A stretch of 64,000 nt of DNA from Caballeronia glebae (GTDB lineage: Bacteria > Pseudomonadota > Gammaproteobacteria > Burkholderiales > Burkholderiaceae), in contig NZ_FCOJ02000012.1 of assembly GCF_001545035.1 (NCBI RefSeq), positions 62,001 to 126,000 of the forward strand, in the 5' to 3' direction. Numbering within the stretch: the stretch's first letter is position 1; every line of letters starts with the position of its first letter. A program made the translations under genes and the position numbers. Under the pieces are notes generated by a model that was not told the DNA's origin, ran no database searches, and saw only the letters and a program-made list of their open reading frames with translations. Below, piece by piece: positions 25,577-34,856 of this stretch.

Positions 25577-26626
25577 ATGACCGCAGAAGCGCAAGAGGCA
25601 GTTTCACGTCGACGCAGAATTGGCCGGACGGCTCTGGAAGTGACCGCGCTGTCGCTCGGCACCGCGCCGCTCGGCGGCTTGTATCACGAGTTGACGGAAG
25701 ACGAGGCGCGCGCGACCGTCGACGCCGCGTGGCAAGCCGGCATCCGCTTCTTCGATACCGCGCCGCACTACGGCCACACGAAAGCGGAGCATCGGCTCGG
25801 CGATGCATTGCGGCGCTATCCGCGCGGCGATTTCGCGCTATCGACGAAAGTCGGCCGCCGCTTCGTGCCGCGCACGACGCCCTACGACGGCAGCGAAGGC
25901 TGGGCGGCGCCGCTGCCGTTTCAGGCGATCTACGACTACACCTACGACGGCATTATTCGTTCGTTCGAGGACAGCCAGATGCGGCTCGGCATGACCGAAA
26001 TCGACGTCGTGCTGATCCACGATATCGGCCACGTTACGCATGGCGAGAAAAACGCGCACTACTGGAAGCAACTGACCGATGAAGGCGGTTTCCGCGCGCT
26101 CGAAGAGTTGAAAGACGCGCGCGGCGTGAAAGCGGTCGGCCTCGGCGTGAACGAGGCGGCGGCTGTGATGCAAGCAATGGCCGAATTCGACATCGACTGC
26201 GCGTTGCTCGCCGGCCGCTACACGCTGCTCGAACAAGACACGCTCGACGAACTCTTGCCCGAATGCGAGAAACGCGGCGTGAGCATTCTGCTCGGCGGCG
26301 CGTTCAATTCGGGCATCCTCGCGCGCGGCCTCGACGCCAACGCGCACGGCGATCTCAAGTTCAATTACGGCGATGCGCCGAAGGACATCGTCGAGCGCGT
26401 CGGCAAGCTGGAGCGCGTATGCCGCGAGCATGGTGTCGCGCTGTCGACGGCCGCCATCCAGTTTCCTTATGCGCATAAAGTTTTGGCCACGGTGCTGATG
26501 GGCGCGCGCACGCCGGACGAAGTGCGCGAGAACGCCGCATCGTTCGCAACGCCGGTTCCTCCCGCGCTTTGGGACGCATTGCGCGCGGAAGGTTTGCTTC
26601 ACGCAGATGCGCCGGTGCCGCAATGA
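25577..26626 (+). CDS. Aldo/keto reductase, probable L-fucose (D-threo-aldose) 1-dehydrogenase
   Basis: 349 aa TIM-barrel oxidoreductase. The catalytic tetrad region shows FFDTAPHYGHTKAEHRLG (Asp and Tyr, about 56-73), STKVGR (Lys near 88) and VLIHDIGH (His near 143). The first 12 residues are variable. This subgroup includes bacterial L-fucose/D-threo-aldose dehydrogenases, which oxidise the sugar to its lactone with NAD(P)+. Its place before a lactonase fits. A parS-like site (26465-26480) lies inside the gene and encodes Tyr-Ala-His-Lys. The next gene starts in its stop codon. Confidence 0.88.
   Translation: MTAEAQEAVSRRRRIGRTALEVTALSLGTAPLGGLYHELTEDEARATVDAAWQAGIRFFDTAPHYGHTKAEHRLGDALRRYPRGDFALSTKVGRRFVPRTTPYDGSEGWAAPLPFQAIYDYTYDGIIRSFEDSQMRLGMTEIDVVLIHDIGHVTHGEKNAHYWKQLTDEGGFRALEELKDARGVKAVGLGVNEAAAVMQAMAEFDIDCALLAGRYTLLEQDTLDELLPECEKRGVSILLGGAFNSGILARGLDANAHGDLKFNYGDAPKDIVERVGKLERVCREHGVALSTAAIQFPYAHKVLATVLMGARTPDEVRENAASFATPVPPALWDALRAEGLLHADAPVPQ
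26465..26480. other. parS-like site 7 (one mismatch, inside a gene)
   Basis: CCTTATGCGCATAAAG differs from consensus by one left-arm base. It lies within the aldo/keto reductase coding region, 10.2 kb to the right of the main cluster. Confidence 0.55.
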
Positions 26627-27471
26627 CCACGCCGATGAACATCGATGCGCATCAGCACTATTGGGACCCCGCGCGCGGCGATTATGGCTGGCTCAGGCCT
26701 GAGATGAAGCCGCTGTATCGCGTATTCGGACCCGACGATCTCGCCGCGCTGCGCGAGGCAGCCGGCGTTCAGAAAACGGTCGTCGTTCAGGCTGCGCCGA
26801 CGGTCGAGGAAACGCGTTACCTGCTCGATCTCGCGCGCAATGACGATTCGATCGCGGGCGTCGTCGGATGGGTTCCACTCGATTCGCCCGATGCCACGAC
26901 GATCATCGACGAACTTGCGCGCGAGCCGAAGTTCAAGGCCGTGCGTCCGATGCTGCAAGACTTGCCCGACGATAGCTGGATCGAGCACGCGCCGCGCAGC
27001 GAGGCGATCGAGCGGCTGATCGACCTCGATCTCGCATTCGACGCGTTGATCTTCGCGCGGCATGTGCCATCGTTGATCGCATTCGCCACGCGCTATCCGA
27101 CGTTGCGCATCGTCGTCGATCATGGCGCGAAGCCGCCGATCCGCGATGGCATCGACGTGGGCTGGCAACCGTGGGCCGATGGCATCGCGCAACTCGCGCA
27201 ACTGCCGCAGAAGCTGCATTGCAAACTTTCCGGCCTCGCGACCGAAGCGAATCCGAACTGGACCGACGAAACGCTGCGGCCCTACGTCACGCATCTGCTC
27301 GAACAATTCGGACCGGAACGGCTGATGTGGGGCAGCGACTGGCCCGTGCTCGACATGAACGGCAGCTACTCCGCGTGGCACGACACGGCCCGAAGCTTCA
27401 CGTCGCATCTCGAAAAAGCAAAACAGGACGCGATTTTTGGCGCGAACGCCCGCGCGTTTTATCGCCTCTGA
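26623..27471 (+). CDS. Amidohydrolase-superfamily lactonase, probable L-fuconolactonase
   Basis: 282 aa COG3618-type amidohydrolase. Metal-site motifs are DAHQHYWDP near residue 7 (HxH), a conserved DHGAKPPI near 166 and LMWGSDWPV near 235 (Asp). Family members open L-fucono-, L-rhamnono- or related sugar lactones. The ATG at 26623 overlaps the aldo/keto reductase stop (ATGA), so the two are translationally coupled and would act in sequence, lactone formation then hydrolysis. An upstream in-frame TTG is rejected. Confidence 0.9.
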   Translation: MTTPMNIDAHQHYWDPARGDYGWLRPEMKPLYRVFGPDDLAALREAAGVQKTVVVQAAPTVEETRYLLDLARNDDSIAGVVGWVPLDSPDATTIIDELAREPKFKAVRPMLQDLPDDSWIEHAPRSEAIERLIDLDLAFDALIFARHVPSLIAFATRYPTLRIVVDHGAKPPIRDGIDVGWQPWADGIAQLAQLPQKLHCKLSGLATEANPNWTDETLRPYVTHLLEQFGPERLMWGSDWPVLDMNGSYSAWHDTARSFTSHLEKAKQDAIFGANARAFYRL

Positions 27472-27523
27472 AACGGCTGATATACCGGGCATGTCTTAAA
27501 AACACTTCCGACTGGAGCAGTAG

Positions 27524-28267
27524 ATGGTACAAAGACTGGCAGGCAAGACCGCGCTGATCACGGCGGCGGGACAAGGGATCGGGCTCGCGACGGCCGAACT
27601 GTTCGCGGCGCAGGGCGCGCGCGTGATCGCGACCGACATCCGCACGGAATCGCTCGAAGGCAAGTCCTTCGAGGTGCGCACGCTCGACGTGCGCGACGCG
27701 CAGGCAATCCGGGCGCTGGCCGACGAAATCGGCGCGATCGACGTGCTGTTCAACTGCGCGGGCTTCGTGCACGCCGGCTCGATTCTGGAGGCGAGCGAGG
27801 AAGACTGGGACTTCGCCTTCGATCTGAACGCCAAGGCGATGTATCGTACGATTCGCGCTTTCCTGCCGAAGATGCTGGAAAAAGGCGGCGGCTCGATCAT
27901 CAACATGTCGTCGGCGGCGTCGAGCGTGAAGGGCGTGCCGAACCGCTTCGTGTATGGTGCGTCGAAGGCGGCCGTGATCGGCCTCACGAAGTCCGTCGCG
28001 GCCGATTTCGTCACGCGCGGCATCCGCTGCAACGCGATCTGTCCCGGCACGGTGGAGTCGCCGTCGCTTGCGAACCGCATCGCGGAGCAGGCGAAAACGC
28101 AGGGCGCGAGCGTGGATCAGGTGCAGGCCGCGTTCGTCGCGCGTCAGCCGATGGGACGCGTCGGCCGTGCCGACGAGATCGCGGCGCTCGCGCTTTACCT
28201 CGGCTCGGACGAATCGTCGTATACGACGGGCCAGATTCATATCATCGATGGCGGCTGGTCGAACTGA
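27524..28267 (+). CDS. Short-chain dehydrogenase, probable 2-keto-3-deoxy-L-fuconate dehydrogenase
   Basis: 247 aa classical SDR. NAD-binding GQGIGLATA lies at about 16-24, NCAGF near 82 and the catalytic Tyr-Lys in FVYGASKAA near 147-155, with Ser in NMSSAAS about 13 residues earlier. In the oxidative L-fucose pathway this class oxidises 2-keto-3-deoxy-L-fuconate to the 2,4-diketo acid with NAD+. Its position between lactonase and FAH hydrolase supports that. Generic SDR sequence alone would not prove the substrate. Confidence 0.87.
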   Translation: MVQRLAGKTALITAAGQGIGLATAELFAAQGARVIATDIRTESLEGKSFEVRTLDVRDAQAIRALADEIGAIDVLFNCAGFVHAGSILEASEEDWDFAFDLNAKAMYRTIRAFLPKMLEKGGGSIINMSSAASSVKGVPNRFVYGASKAAVIGLTKSVAADFVTRGIRCNAICPGTVESPSLANRIAEQAKTQGASVDQVQAAFVARQPMGRVGRADEIAALALYLGSDESSYTTGQIHIIDGGWSN

Positions 28268-28308
28268 CCGACCGCCATGTTTTTTCGGAACCAGGAGGAT
28301 CACATCAG

Positions 28309-29157
28309 ATGAAGCTGCTTCGTTACGGCCCCAAGGGTCAGGAAAAACCGGGTCTGCTGGACGCCGAGGGCCAGATTCGCGACCTGTCGAAGGTTGTCGA
28401 CGACATCGCCGGCGCGACGCTCACCGAAGCGGGCCTGGCGAAACTGCGCGCGACCGATCCGGCGTCGCTGCCGGTCGTCGATGGCCGTCCGCGCATCGGA
28501 CCGTGCGTGGGGCGCATCGGCAAGTTCGTTTGCATCGGCCTGAATTACGCGGATCACGCCGCCGAATCGAATCTGCCGGTGCCGACCGAACCGGTCATCT
28601 TCAACAAGTGGACGAGCGCGATCAACGGCCCGGACGACGACGTCGAAATCCCGCGCAACTCGGTGAAGACCGACTGGGAAGTCGAACTCGGCGTGGTGAT
28701 CGGCAAGGAAGCGAAATACGTCGATGAAGCGAACGCGCTCGACTACGTCGCGGGCTATTGCGTGATTAACGACGTGTCCGAGCGCGAATGGCAGCTTGAG
28801 CACGGCACGCAATGGGACAAGGGCAAGGGCTTCGACACGTTCGGTCCGATCGGCCCGTGGCTCGTCACGAAGGACGAAGTCGCCGATCCGCAGAAGCTCG
28901 ATCTGTGGCTCGAAGTCGACGGCAAGCGCTATCAGAACGGCAACACGAAGACGATGGTCTTCACGGTCGCGCAACTGGTCGCGTATCTCTCGAAGGTCAT
29001 GAGCCTGCAGCCAGGCGACGTCATCTCGACGGGCACGCCGCCGGGCGTCGGCATGGGCGTGAAGCCGAACGCGGTGTTTCTGAAGGCCGGTCAGACGATG
29101 AAGCTCGGCATTCAAGGTCTCGGCGAGCAGACGCAAAAGACCGTCGCGGCGAAGTAA
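28309..29157 (+). CDS. FAH-family hydrolase, probable 2,4-diketo-3-deoxy-L-fuconate hydrolase
   Basis: 282 aa. The fumarylacetoacetase catalytic fold spans about 70-275, with CIGLNYADHAAES near 74, metal-binding WEVELGVVIG near 125 and DVSEREWQ near 157, then GDVISTGTPPGVG near 235. It would cleave the diketo acid to pyruvate and lactate, the last step of the pathway. AGGAGG precedes the start. It is the last gene of the operon and is followed by a strong terminator. Confidence 0.9.
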   Translation: MKLLRYGPKGQEKPGLLDAEGQIRDLSKVVDDIAGATLTEAGLAKLRATDPASLPVVDGRPRIGPCVGRIGKFVCIGLNYADHAAESNLPVPTEPVIFNKWTSAINGPDDDVEIPRNSVKTDWEVELGVVIGKEAKYVDEANALDYVAGYCVINDVSEREWQLEHGTQWDKGKGFDTFGPIGPWLVTKDEVADPQKLDLWLEVDGKRYQNGNTKTMVFTVAQLVAYLSKVMSLQPGDVISTGTPPGVGMGVKPNAVFLKAGQTMKLGIQGLGEQTQKTVAAK

Positions 29158-29179
29158 TCCATCCGCGCCAAAAACAAAA

Positions 29180-29203
29180 AACCTCGCCGCGGCGAGGTTT
29201 TTT
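29180..29203. terminator. Strong bidirectional terminator
   Basis: Perfect 20-bp dyad AACCTCGCCGCGGCGAGGTT (29180-29199). T-runs follow on the plus strand, and AAAAACAAAAA lies on the other side. It ends both the fucose operon and the convergent thioesterase gene. Confidence 0.92.
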
Positions 29204-29227
29204 GCTTCAAGGACGGAGTTTAAAGAT

Positions 29228-29668
29228 TTAAGCGTGGAAGACCGGCTCGGCGGTAATACCCTCGCCGATGCGCGTGATCGTGCCCTGCGCGACCGCGACG
29301 AGCCGCTCGGCGCCGCCATCGGTGACGAATACGTCGCACTGGCAGGTTGCCTGCGTCATGCCCGCGTGGACGACGCGCGCACGCGCCATCAGCGTTCCGG
29401 ATACGGCCGGGCGCAGATAGTTGATCTTGTATTCGCCGGTCACGACCTTCGGCCCGAGCCGCAGCGCGCCCGCGAAGGTCAGGGCATTGTCGACGAGATA
29501 GCTCACCACCCCGCCGTGCACGTAGCCGTGTTGTTGCCTCAGCTCATCCCTGATCGTCAGACACAGCGTGAGACTCGCTGAATCGACCTGCATCAGTTTC
29601 GTTCCGAGCAAGGCGCTGAACGGTTGCGCATTCAGCGCACCGCGCGCGATATCGACTATTTCGGCCAT
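29228..29668 (-). CDS. PaaI-type hotdog-fold thioesterase
   Basis: 146 aa single hotdog domain. HGYVHGGVVSYLVDNALTFAG near residues 47-67 is the family motif, with the catalytic Asp in the VDNA segment. Members hydrolyse acyl-CoA thioesters, often phenylacetyl- or medium-chain. The ATG at 29668 has a perfect AAGGAG site. It is convergent with the fucose operon and not obviously part of it. Confidence 0.87.
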   Translation of the reverse strand: MAEIVDIARGALNAQPFSALLGTKLMQVDSASLTLCLTIRDELRQQHGYVHGGVVSYLVDNALTFAGALRLGPKVVTGEYKINYLRPAVSGTLMARARVVHAGMTQATCQCDVFVTDGGAERLVAVAQGTITRIGEGITAEPVFHA

Positions 29669-29940
29669 TCGGACACTCCTTGGGTGGGTTCGGTGCCGTC
29701 CTGCAAAGACAATAGGAAGCGTTCGCGCGCACTGCAAGGAAGTCACGCAAAAATTGTGCAGTGGTGCGTTTCGGGCGGCACGCGCGCCCCTTCGATGACG
29801 ATTCGCCGAAGCGGCGCGTTCCCTGCATTCGCGTAGACCAACCGTGGCGGCAAACGATTCAAGGTTTATCGTCCGACTGCCGTAAACCCGCAGTGTCCCC
29901 GCATGTGCGGGCCTAAATTCGGAAAGCGTGGGTGCAAGTG

Positions 29941-31482
29941 ATGTTCGGAAAGATCAAGGTTTCATCGGGTTTGCTCGCAGTTCTCGTGCTGTTCTGTCTC
30001 TTTCAACTAGTGACCGAAGGACTTGGTTTCTGGTCCCTCTCGCGCACGCATGACGATGTCGGCAGCCTGTCCGACATCGCGCTGAAGCAGGTCAACGCGG
30101 TCAACAAGACCACGCAACATCTGATGGATGCGCGCATCAACCTCTCCCGTGCCGGTACGCGCATGGTGCGCGGCGGCACGGAGCCGACGGAGATCGTCCA
30201 GCACGCGCGCGAGCAGATCGCGGCGGCGGACAAGTCGTTCACGGCGTTTCTGAACGCGCCGAAGACCGGCGAGGAAAACGCCGCGCGCATGACCGCGCTG
30301 CAGTCGAAATACGCCGAGTATGCGAAGGCTTTGAGCGAGCTCGTGCAGTATCTCGACGCGGGCAATATCCAGGCGTTCCTCGACCAGCCGACGCAAGGCT
30401 TCCAGGACCGCTATCTCGCGGAGCAGCAGAACTTCGTCAATTTCGGCGATGAAGCCGGCCGCGGCTATCTCTCGTCGATCGACACGCGTTACGCGTGGTT
30501 CCGCGCGGTGGGCATCGCGATTCTGGCGGTCGTGGTCGCGGGCATCGCGCTCGCGCACGTTGCGCTGCGCCGTGGCGTGATCGAGCCGCTGGAAGAAGCC
30601 GGGCGCCATTTCGAGCGCATCGCGAACGGTCGTCTCGACGAGCGCATCGAAGATCGCGGCACGAACGAAATCGGCCGTCTGTTCGCGGGTCTCGCGACGA
30701 TGCAGGCAAGCGTCGCGAACACGGTGAAAACGGTGCGCGAGACGTCGGATTCGATCAACTTCGGCGCCGATGAAATCGCGAGCGGCAACGCGGATCTCTC
30801 CGCGCGCACGGAAAATCAGGCGGCGTCGCTCGAAGAAACCGCATCGAGCATGGAAGAGCTGACCGCGACCGTGCGCCAGAACGCCGAGCACGCGCGCGAG
30901 GCGAACACGCTCGCGGGCGAAGCGCTCAGCGCGACCTCGCGCGGCGCAAGCGTGGTCGATGACGTCGTGGAAAAGATGCGCGGCATCGCGTCGAGTTCGG
31001 ACAAGATCGCGGAGATCATTTCGGTCATCGACGGCATTGCGTTCCAGACCAACATCCTCGCGTTGAACGCGGCCGTCGAGGCGGCGCGCGCGGGCGAACA
31101 AGGGCGCGGGTTCGCGGTCGTCGCGGGCGAAGTGCGTGGCCTGGCGCAGCGCTCGGCGCAATCGGCGAAGGAAATCAAGGAACTGATCGGCGAGTCGGTC
31201 GCGCAGGTGAGCGACGGCTCCGTGCTGGTCGAGCGCGCGGGCGCGGCGATGCGCGAAGTATCGGCGTCGATTTCACGCGTCACGCAGATGATGGCGGAGA
31301 TCAGCGCGTCGTCGCTGGAGCAGAGCGTGGGTATCGAGCAGGTCAATCAGGCCGTCACGCAAATGGACGAGATGACGCAGCAGAACGCGGCGCTCGTCGA
31401 GCAGGCCGCCGCCGCCGCGTCGTCCCTGCACGAGCAGACGCGGCAGTTGAAGGCGGCGGTTTCGGTGTTTCAGCTAACCTGA
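29941..31482 (+). CDS. Methyl-accepting chemotaxis protein
   Basis: 513 aa. TM1 is at about 8-28, a periplasmic four-helix-bundle sensor at about 30-188 and TM2 at about 190-210. Next come HAMP (about 211-265) and the cytoplasmic signalling hairpin (about 290-500) with tip motif [20 protein letters not shown]. It ends without the CheR-docking pentapeptide. The ligand is unknown; its position after the sugar cluster hints at, but does not show, sugar sensing. The ATG at 29941 is preferred to the GTG at 29932. Confidence 0.94.
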   Translation: MFGKIKVSSGLLAVLVLFCLFQLVTEGLGFWSLSRTHDDVGSLSDIALKQVNAVNKTTQHLMDARINLSRAGTRMVRGGTEPTEIVQHAREQIAAADKSFTAFLNAPKTGEENAARMTALQSKYAEYAKALSELVQYLDAGNIQAFLDQPTQGFQDRYLAEQQNFVNFGDEAGRGYLSSIDTRYAWFRAVGIAILAVVVAGIALAHVALRRGVIEPLEEAGRHFERIANGRLDERIEDRGTNEIGRLFAGLATMQASVANTVKTVRETSDSINFGADEIASGNADLSARTENQAASLEETASSMEELTATVRQNAEHAREANTLAGEALSATSRGASVVDDVVEKMRGIASSSDKIAEIISVIDGIAFQTNILALNAAVEAARAGEQGRGFAVVAGEVRGLAQRSAQSAKEIKELIGESVAQVSDGSVLVERAGAAMREVSASISRVTQMMAEISASSLEQSVGIEQVNQAVTQMDEMTQQNAALVEQAAAAASSLHEQTRQLKAAVSVFQLT

Positions 31483-31497
31483 GCGCGAGCGCGCTCA
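31480..31497. terminator. Compact convergent hairpin spanning both stop codons
   Basis: TGAGCGC (31480-31486) and GCGCTCA (31491-31497) form a 7-bp stem with a 4-base loop. The left arm contains the chemoreceptor TGA and the right arm the complementary-strand TGA of the epimerase gene. No T-tract is present. Confidence 0.5.
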
Positions 31498-32607
31498 GAG
31501 GGGCAAGGCCGCATAAGACGTCGCGAGGTGATACGGCGTCGTCGAAGGCATTTCGACGCGGGTGATCTCGCCCGCCGCCGAGCGGCATTCCACCCAGCCG
31601 GTTTCATGCAGGAAGCGCGCGCGAAAACGCTCGATTTGCCGGCCGACGGCATCGCCGCGCGTGGCCAGCGCGCGCAGATATTCCGTCTGCGCCCAGATGC
31701 GCTGCGTCCCGTCGATCACGCGCCCGGTTTCATCGATGGCGGCATGGACGCCGCCCGTTGCCTCGTCCACGCCGTGCTGCTGCGCGAAGTCGAAGGCGCG
31801 CGCGAGCCGCTCGTTCAGCCCCGCCGCTTCGAACGCGGCGTGAGCGCTGCCCAGCGCCAGAAAATACCACTCGAACTGATGGCCCGGCTCCAGCCGGTTG
31901 CCGGCCGTGCCCATCGGCAATTCGGCGATCGAGCCGCTCGGCTCGTGTACGAACGCATCGGCGACGGACTTCGCGAGTTGCGCGAGGCGCTTGTCGTAGG
32001 CGGCATCGCCGGTTGCGTCGCGCGCGGCGAGCCACGCTTCGGCGAGATGCATCAGCGGATTTTGCAGCGGCGTCTCGATGGTCGCGCCGAAATCCTCGGC
32101 GAGCGCCGCGTTCAGCAGATCGCCGCCGCTCGAAAAGCGCGCCTCGACGAGCCGCGAGGTTTCATCGAGCAGCGCCAGAGCGTCGGCCGAGCCGCTTTTC
32201 TTCGCGTAATGCGCGCACGCGAAAACGACGAAAGCGTGCGTGTAGAGATCCTTTTGACGCTCCAGCGGCGCGCCGTTTGCATCCACGCTGTAGAACCATC
32301 CGCCGTTGCGCTTGTCCAGAAAATAGTGCCGTAGCGATTCGAAGAGCGTCGCGGCGTGCGCGAGATCGCCGGCTTCCGAGAACAGGAATAGCTGGCGCGC
32401 GCAGGCCATCGCGCGATAGCGCTTCGGCGGCAACGGCGCGTGATCGCCCGGCGCGACGGCTTCATACGCGAGGCCGAGCGCCGCGTTGAACCCCGGCCCG
32501 CGCCATATGGGCAGCACGACGTTCGTGTAATGCGCGCGCAACGGCGCGGCGGATTCCGGGTTCGTCGATTGCATGCCCGACGATGCGTTTGATTGCTGAT
32601 CCTGCAT
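31495..32607 (-). CDS. AGE-family epimerase/isomerase
   Basis: 370 aa (alpha/alpha)6-barrel protein of the N-acylglucosamine 2-epimerase family. Family-type segments are ARQLFLFSEAGD near 68, GGWFYSVDANG near 100, DLYTHAFVVFACA near 119, NPLMHLAEAWLA near 182 and HQFEWYFLALG near 241. Conserved His residues there catalyse C2 epimerisation or aldose-ketose isomerisation. The sequence resembles the D-mannose isomerase branch (YihS-like) as much as true epimerases. The first 25 residues are low-complexity, so Met12 may be the real start. Confidence 0.85.
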   Translation of the reverse strand: MQDQQSNASSGMQSTNPESAAPLRAHYTNVVLPIWRGPGFNAALGLAYEAVAPGDHAPLPPKRYRAMACARQLFLFSEAGDLAHAATLFESLRHYFLDKRNGGWFYSVDANGAPLERQKDLYTHAFVVFACAHYAKKSGSADALALLDETSRLVEARFSSGGDLLNAALAEDFGATIETPLQNPLMHLAEAWLAARDATGDAAYDKRLAQLAKSVADAFVHEPSGSIAELPMGTAGNRLEPGHQFEWYFLALGSAHAAFEAAGLNERLARAFDFAQQHGVDEATGGVHAAIDETGRVIDGTQRIWAQTEYLRALATRGDAVGRQIERFRARFLHETGWVECRSAAGEITRVEMPSTTPYHLATSYAALPL

Positions 32608-32729
32608 ACGAAGACTCTTATTGGTCCGAGGGACGCGCGGCCGTGCGAGGCATACGCAACAGCAGAGAATAGCAAAACCGGCCCGGAACGCGGCGCGCGC
32701 GGGCGACTTATCGACAGGAGAGCGAGAAC

Positions 32730-33413
32730 ATGTTGGGAAATATCGAACTCGTGTCGCGGCTCGTGATGGCCGCGGCGCTCGGCAGCGTGATCGGCTTCGA
32801 GCGCGAGCGGCTCTCGTGGGCGGCGGGCCTGCGCACGCACATGCTCGTGTGCGTCGGCTCGGCGCTCATCATGATCGTGTCGGCCTACGGCTTCGCGGAT
32901 GCGCTGAAAAACGATCACGTCGTGCTCGATCCGTCGCGGGTCGCGGCGCAGGTCGTGTCGGGCATCGGCTTTCTCGGCGCGGGCTCGATCCTGCTGCGCG
33001 GCGAGATCGTCCGCGGCCTGACCACCGCCGCGAGCCTCTGGTCCGTCGCGGCCATCGGGCTGGCGGTCGGCGGCGGGCTTTACACGGCGTCGATCGCGGC
33101 GACGGCGATCATCCTCGTGATTCTGGCGGGCATCAAGCCGCTCGAACGCCGCTTCATCAGCGTGAAGCAGCGCCGTCAACTGACAATGCTCGTCGATCGC
33201 GGCGCGCTCAGTTTTCATGCGCTGCACGAGGCGCTCGGGCCCGGCAGCGTGCGCGTGAAGCAGTTCGTCGTGCAGCAGAGCGACGATTCACCCGATCTCG
33301 ACGAGGTGCGGGTGGAACTGTCGCGCGCGTCGGCGATGGAATATCGCGCGATTTGCGAACGTTTGCGCCAGCTCGACGCCGTGCGCGAGTTTCGCGAGGA
33401 CGACGCCACCTGA
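32730..33413 (+). CDS. MgtC/SapB-family membrane protein
   Basis: 227 aa. Four to five hydrophobic segments in residues 1-145 carry MgtC signatures (GSVIGFERERLSWAAGLRTH, VSGIGFLGAGSILL, GLTTAASLWSVAAIGLAVG). A soluble ACT-like tail occupies about 150-225. MgtC proteins act in Mg2+-limited growth, intracellular survival and F-ATPase modulation; many plain SapB members are uncharacterised. AGGAGAG lies upstream of the ATG. It is divergent from the epimerase gene. Confidence 0.9.
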   Translation: MLGNIELVSRLVMAAALGSVIGFERERLSWAAGLRTHMLVCVGSALIMIVSAYGFADALKNDHVVLDPSRVAAQVVSGIGFLGAGSILLRGEIVRGLTTAASLWSVAAIGLAVGGGLYTASIAATAIILVILAGIKPLERRFISVKQRRQLTMLVDRGALSFHALHEALGPGSVRVKQFVVQQSDDSPDLDEVRVELSRASAMEYRAICERLRQLDAVREFREDDAT

Positions 33414-33535
33414 AATCGCCCTGGGGATGCGGGTTTGCGCACGCGGCCATGCGACAATGCGGCCTCTCGAAAATAATCGCCGATGCGCCGGTGTGCCTTG
33501 CGCGCCGCGCCGTGGAGCAGCCGCCTTTCGGACCT

Positions 33536-34603
33536 ATGCCAGATTCCGCAGTAAAGAGAGATTCCGACGCCTCGTCGCGACGCCGGCGGGCCACGCAAAC
33601 GCATGACGTACAGTCGACGCCCGTCAGCGCCGACACGGAAAAGAAGCTCGCCCGCGCCGCACGCTCGGCGCAGCGTCTCGCGCAACTGAGCGAAGGCGCG
33701 CGCGCCGGTGAAACGCTCGACCTGTTCGCCGAAGACGCCGAACGCGCGCAGCTTCAGGCGATGAACACCGATATCCGCCAAGGCACTTTCGAAGGTTTCG
33801 AGTTGCCAGAGGTGTTTCTCGCGGCGGTGCAATCGAATGGCGGGACCGTGCCGCCGTGCGGCAATGGCAATGCGCCGGAATCCGCGGTTGCCAAACGCGC
33901 GATGCGTGACAGCGTGGCATCGGTCGCGCCGGCGCAGGGCTTGTTCGAGGACGATTTACAGTGCCTCGGTGTGCCGCAACCGGACGAGGGCACTTCCGCC
34001 GGAAAAACTGGCGCGATCGCCGCGGTGGCGACGCGCTCGGCGAACCTCAGCACGTCCGTCGCGCCGGAGAGCGCGGCGCAGTCGCCGGCCGCGCTCGCTT
34101 CCGCGCTGATCGCAGCCGATCGCAACGAAGCCGCGCCGCTCGCGAAGGCCAGCGTGCGCAATGCCGCCGCGCCCGAACTCGACCGCGCCCGCGCCACGGC
34201 GTTCGCGGATACCGTCGACGCGCTTTACGCGGTGCTAGCGGAGCAGCGCACATCGGCTGCCGCCCACGCGCGCCGCATGAAGACCATGCTGACGATCATC
34301 GTCTGCGTGATGCTCGTCACGGTGGCGACGGGCATCGCGCAAACGGCCGTGCTGCTGCGCATGAGCCACGACAGCAAACTGCAGCAGGACCGCACCGAGC
34401 AACTGATGCTCAACCAGCAAGCGACGCTCGCGTCACTCTTCGAAACCGATTCCGCGAACGTCAGCGTGCGCCGCGCATCCGACATGCCGGACGCATCCGT
34501 AGACACGCCGCCTGTTCAGCCCGTGAGCGCCGTCAGGCCCGATTCCGCGCCGAAAAAGCACGCGCGGCACACGCACCATCGCGCCACTTCCTCGGCGCAC
34601 TGA
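33536..34603 (+). CDS. Membrane-anchored protein of unknown function
   Basis: 355 aa, no recognised family. Residues 1-245 are hydrophilic and Ala-rich, low complexity in places, and look cytoplasmic. One membrane span (about 247-270, LTIIVCVMLVTVATGIAQTAV) follows a basic patch (HARRMKTM). The last 80 residues are polar and end in a Lys/His-rich tail (KKHARHTHHRAT). The topology suggests an inner-membrane protein with a short periplasmic tail. A longer frame beginning near 32621 overlaps mgtC-like DNA and is rejected. The start at 33536 is the first plausible ATG but is not certain. Confidence 0.62.
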   Translation: MPDSAVKRDSDASSRRRRATQTHDVQSTPVSADTEKKLARAARSAQRLAQLSEGARAGETLDLFAEDAERAQLQAMNTDIRQGTFEGFELPEVFLAAVQSNGGTVPPCGNGNAPESAVAKRAMRDSVASVAPAQGLFEDDLQCLGVPQPDEGTSAGKTGAIAAVATRSANLSTSVAPESAAQSPAALASALIAADRNEAAPLAKASVRNAAAPELDRARATAFADTVDALYAVLAEQRTSAAAHARRMKTMLTIIVCVMLVTVATGIAQTAVLLRMSHDSKLQQDRTEQLMLNQQATLASLFETDSANVSVRRASDMPDASVDTPPVQPVSAVRPDSAPKKHARHTHHRATSSAH

Positions 34604-34809
34604 TCCCCGCTGTCACTTTCGCGCGACACCCACGTTCCGTGGCGCCGTGTCGCGCCTGCGCTCGTCCCGGCATCGGAACCCGCATCGGATGGGCTTTTCC
34701 GCCCCGTCCCCGTTTTTAGAAGATCTCGAATCGGTAAAAATGTAGAAAAACTACCAAATTTCTTCCCAAGAAATGTTGCATTGCACTAGAAATCGGTTAG
34801 GGACAACCC

Positions 34810-34815
34810 TATAAT
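34810..34815 (+). promoter_or_regulatory. Candidate -10 element of the 50-aa small gene
   Basis: A consensus TATAAT hexamer lies 41 bases before the small gene's start in an A/T-rich island (34735-34820) that contrasts with the surrounding GC. No well-spaced TTGACA-like -35 is seen; TTGCAC at 34781-34786 is 23 bases away. Confidence 0.45.
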
Positions 34816-34856
34816 CTCTTCTAAGGGAAAACCCTCGCCACTAACCGGAGTCAGTC

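Noticed and set aside
32621..33535. N-terminal extension of the 355-aa membrane-anchored protein
   Set aside because: It would overlap the MgtC-like gene in another frame and is Arg-rich shadow sequence; the first credible ATG is 33536.
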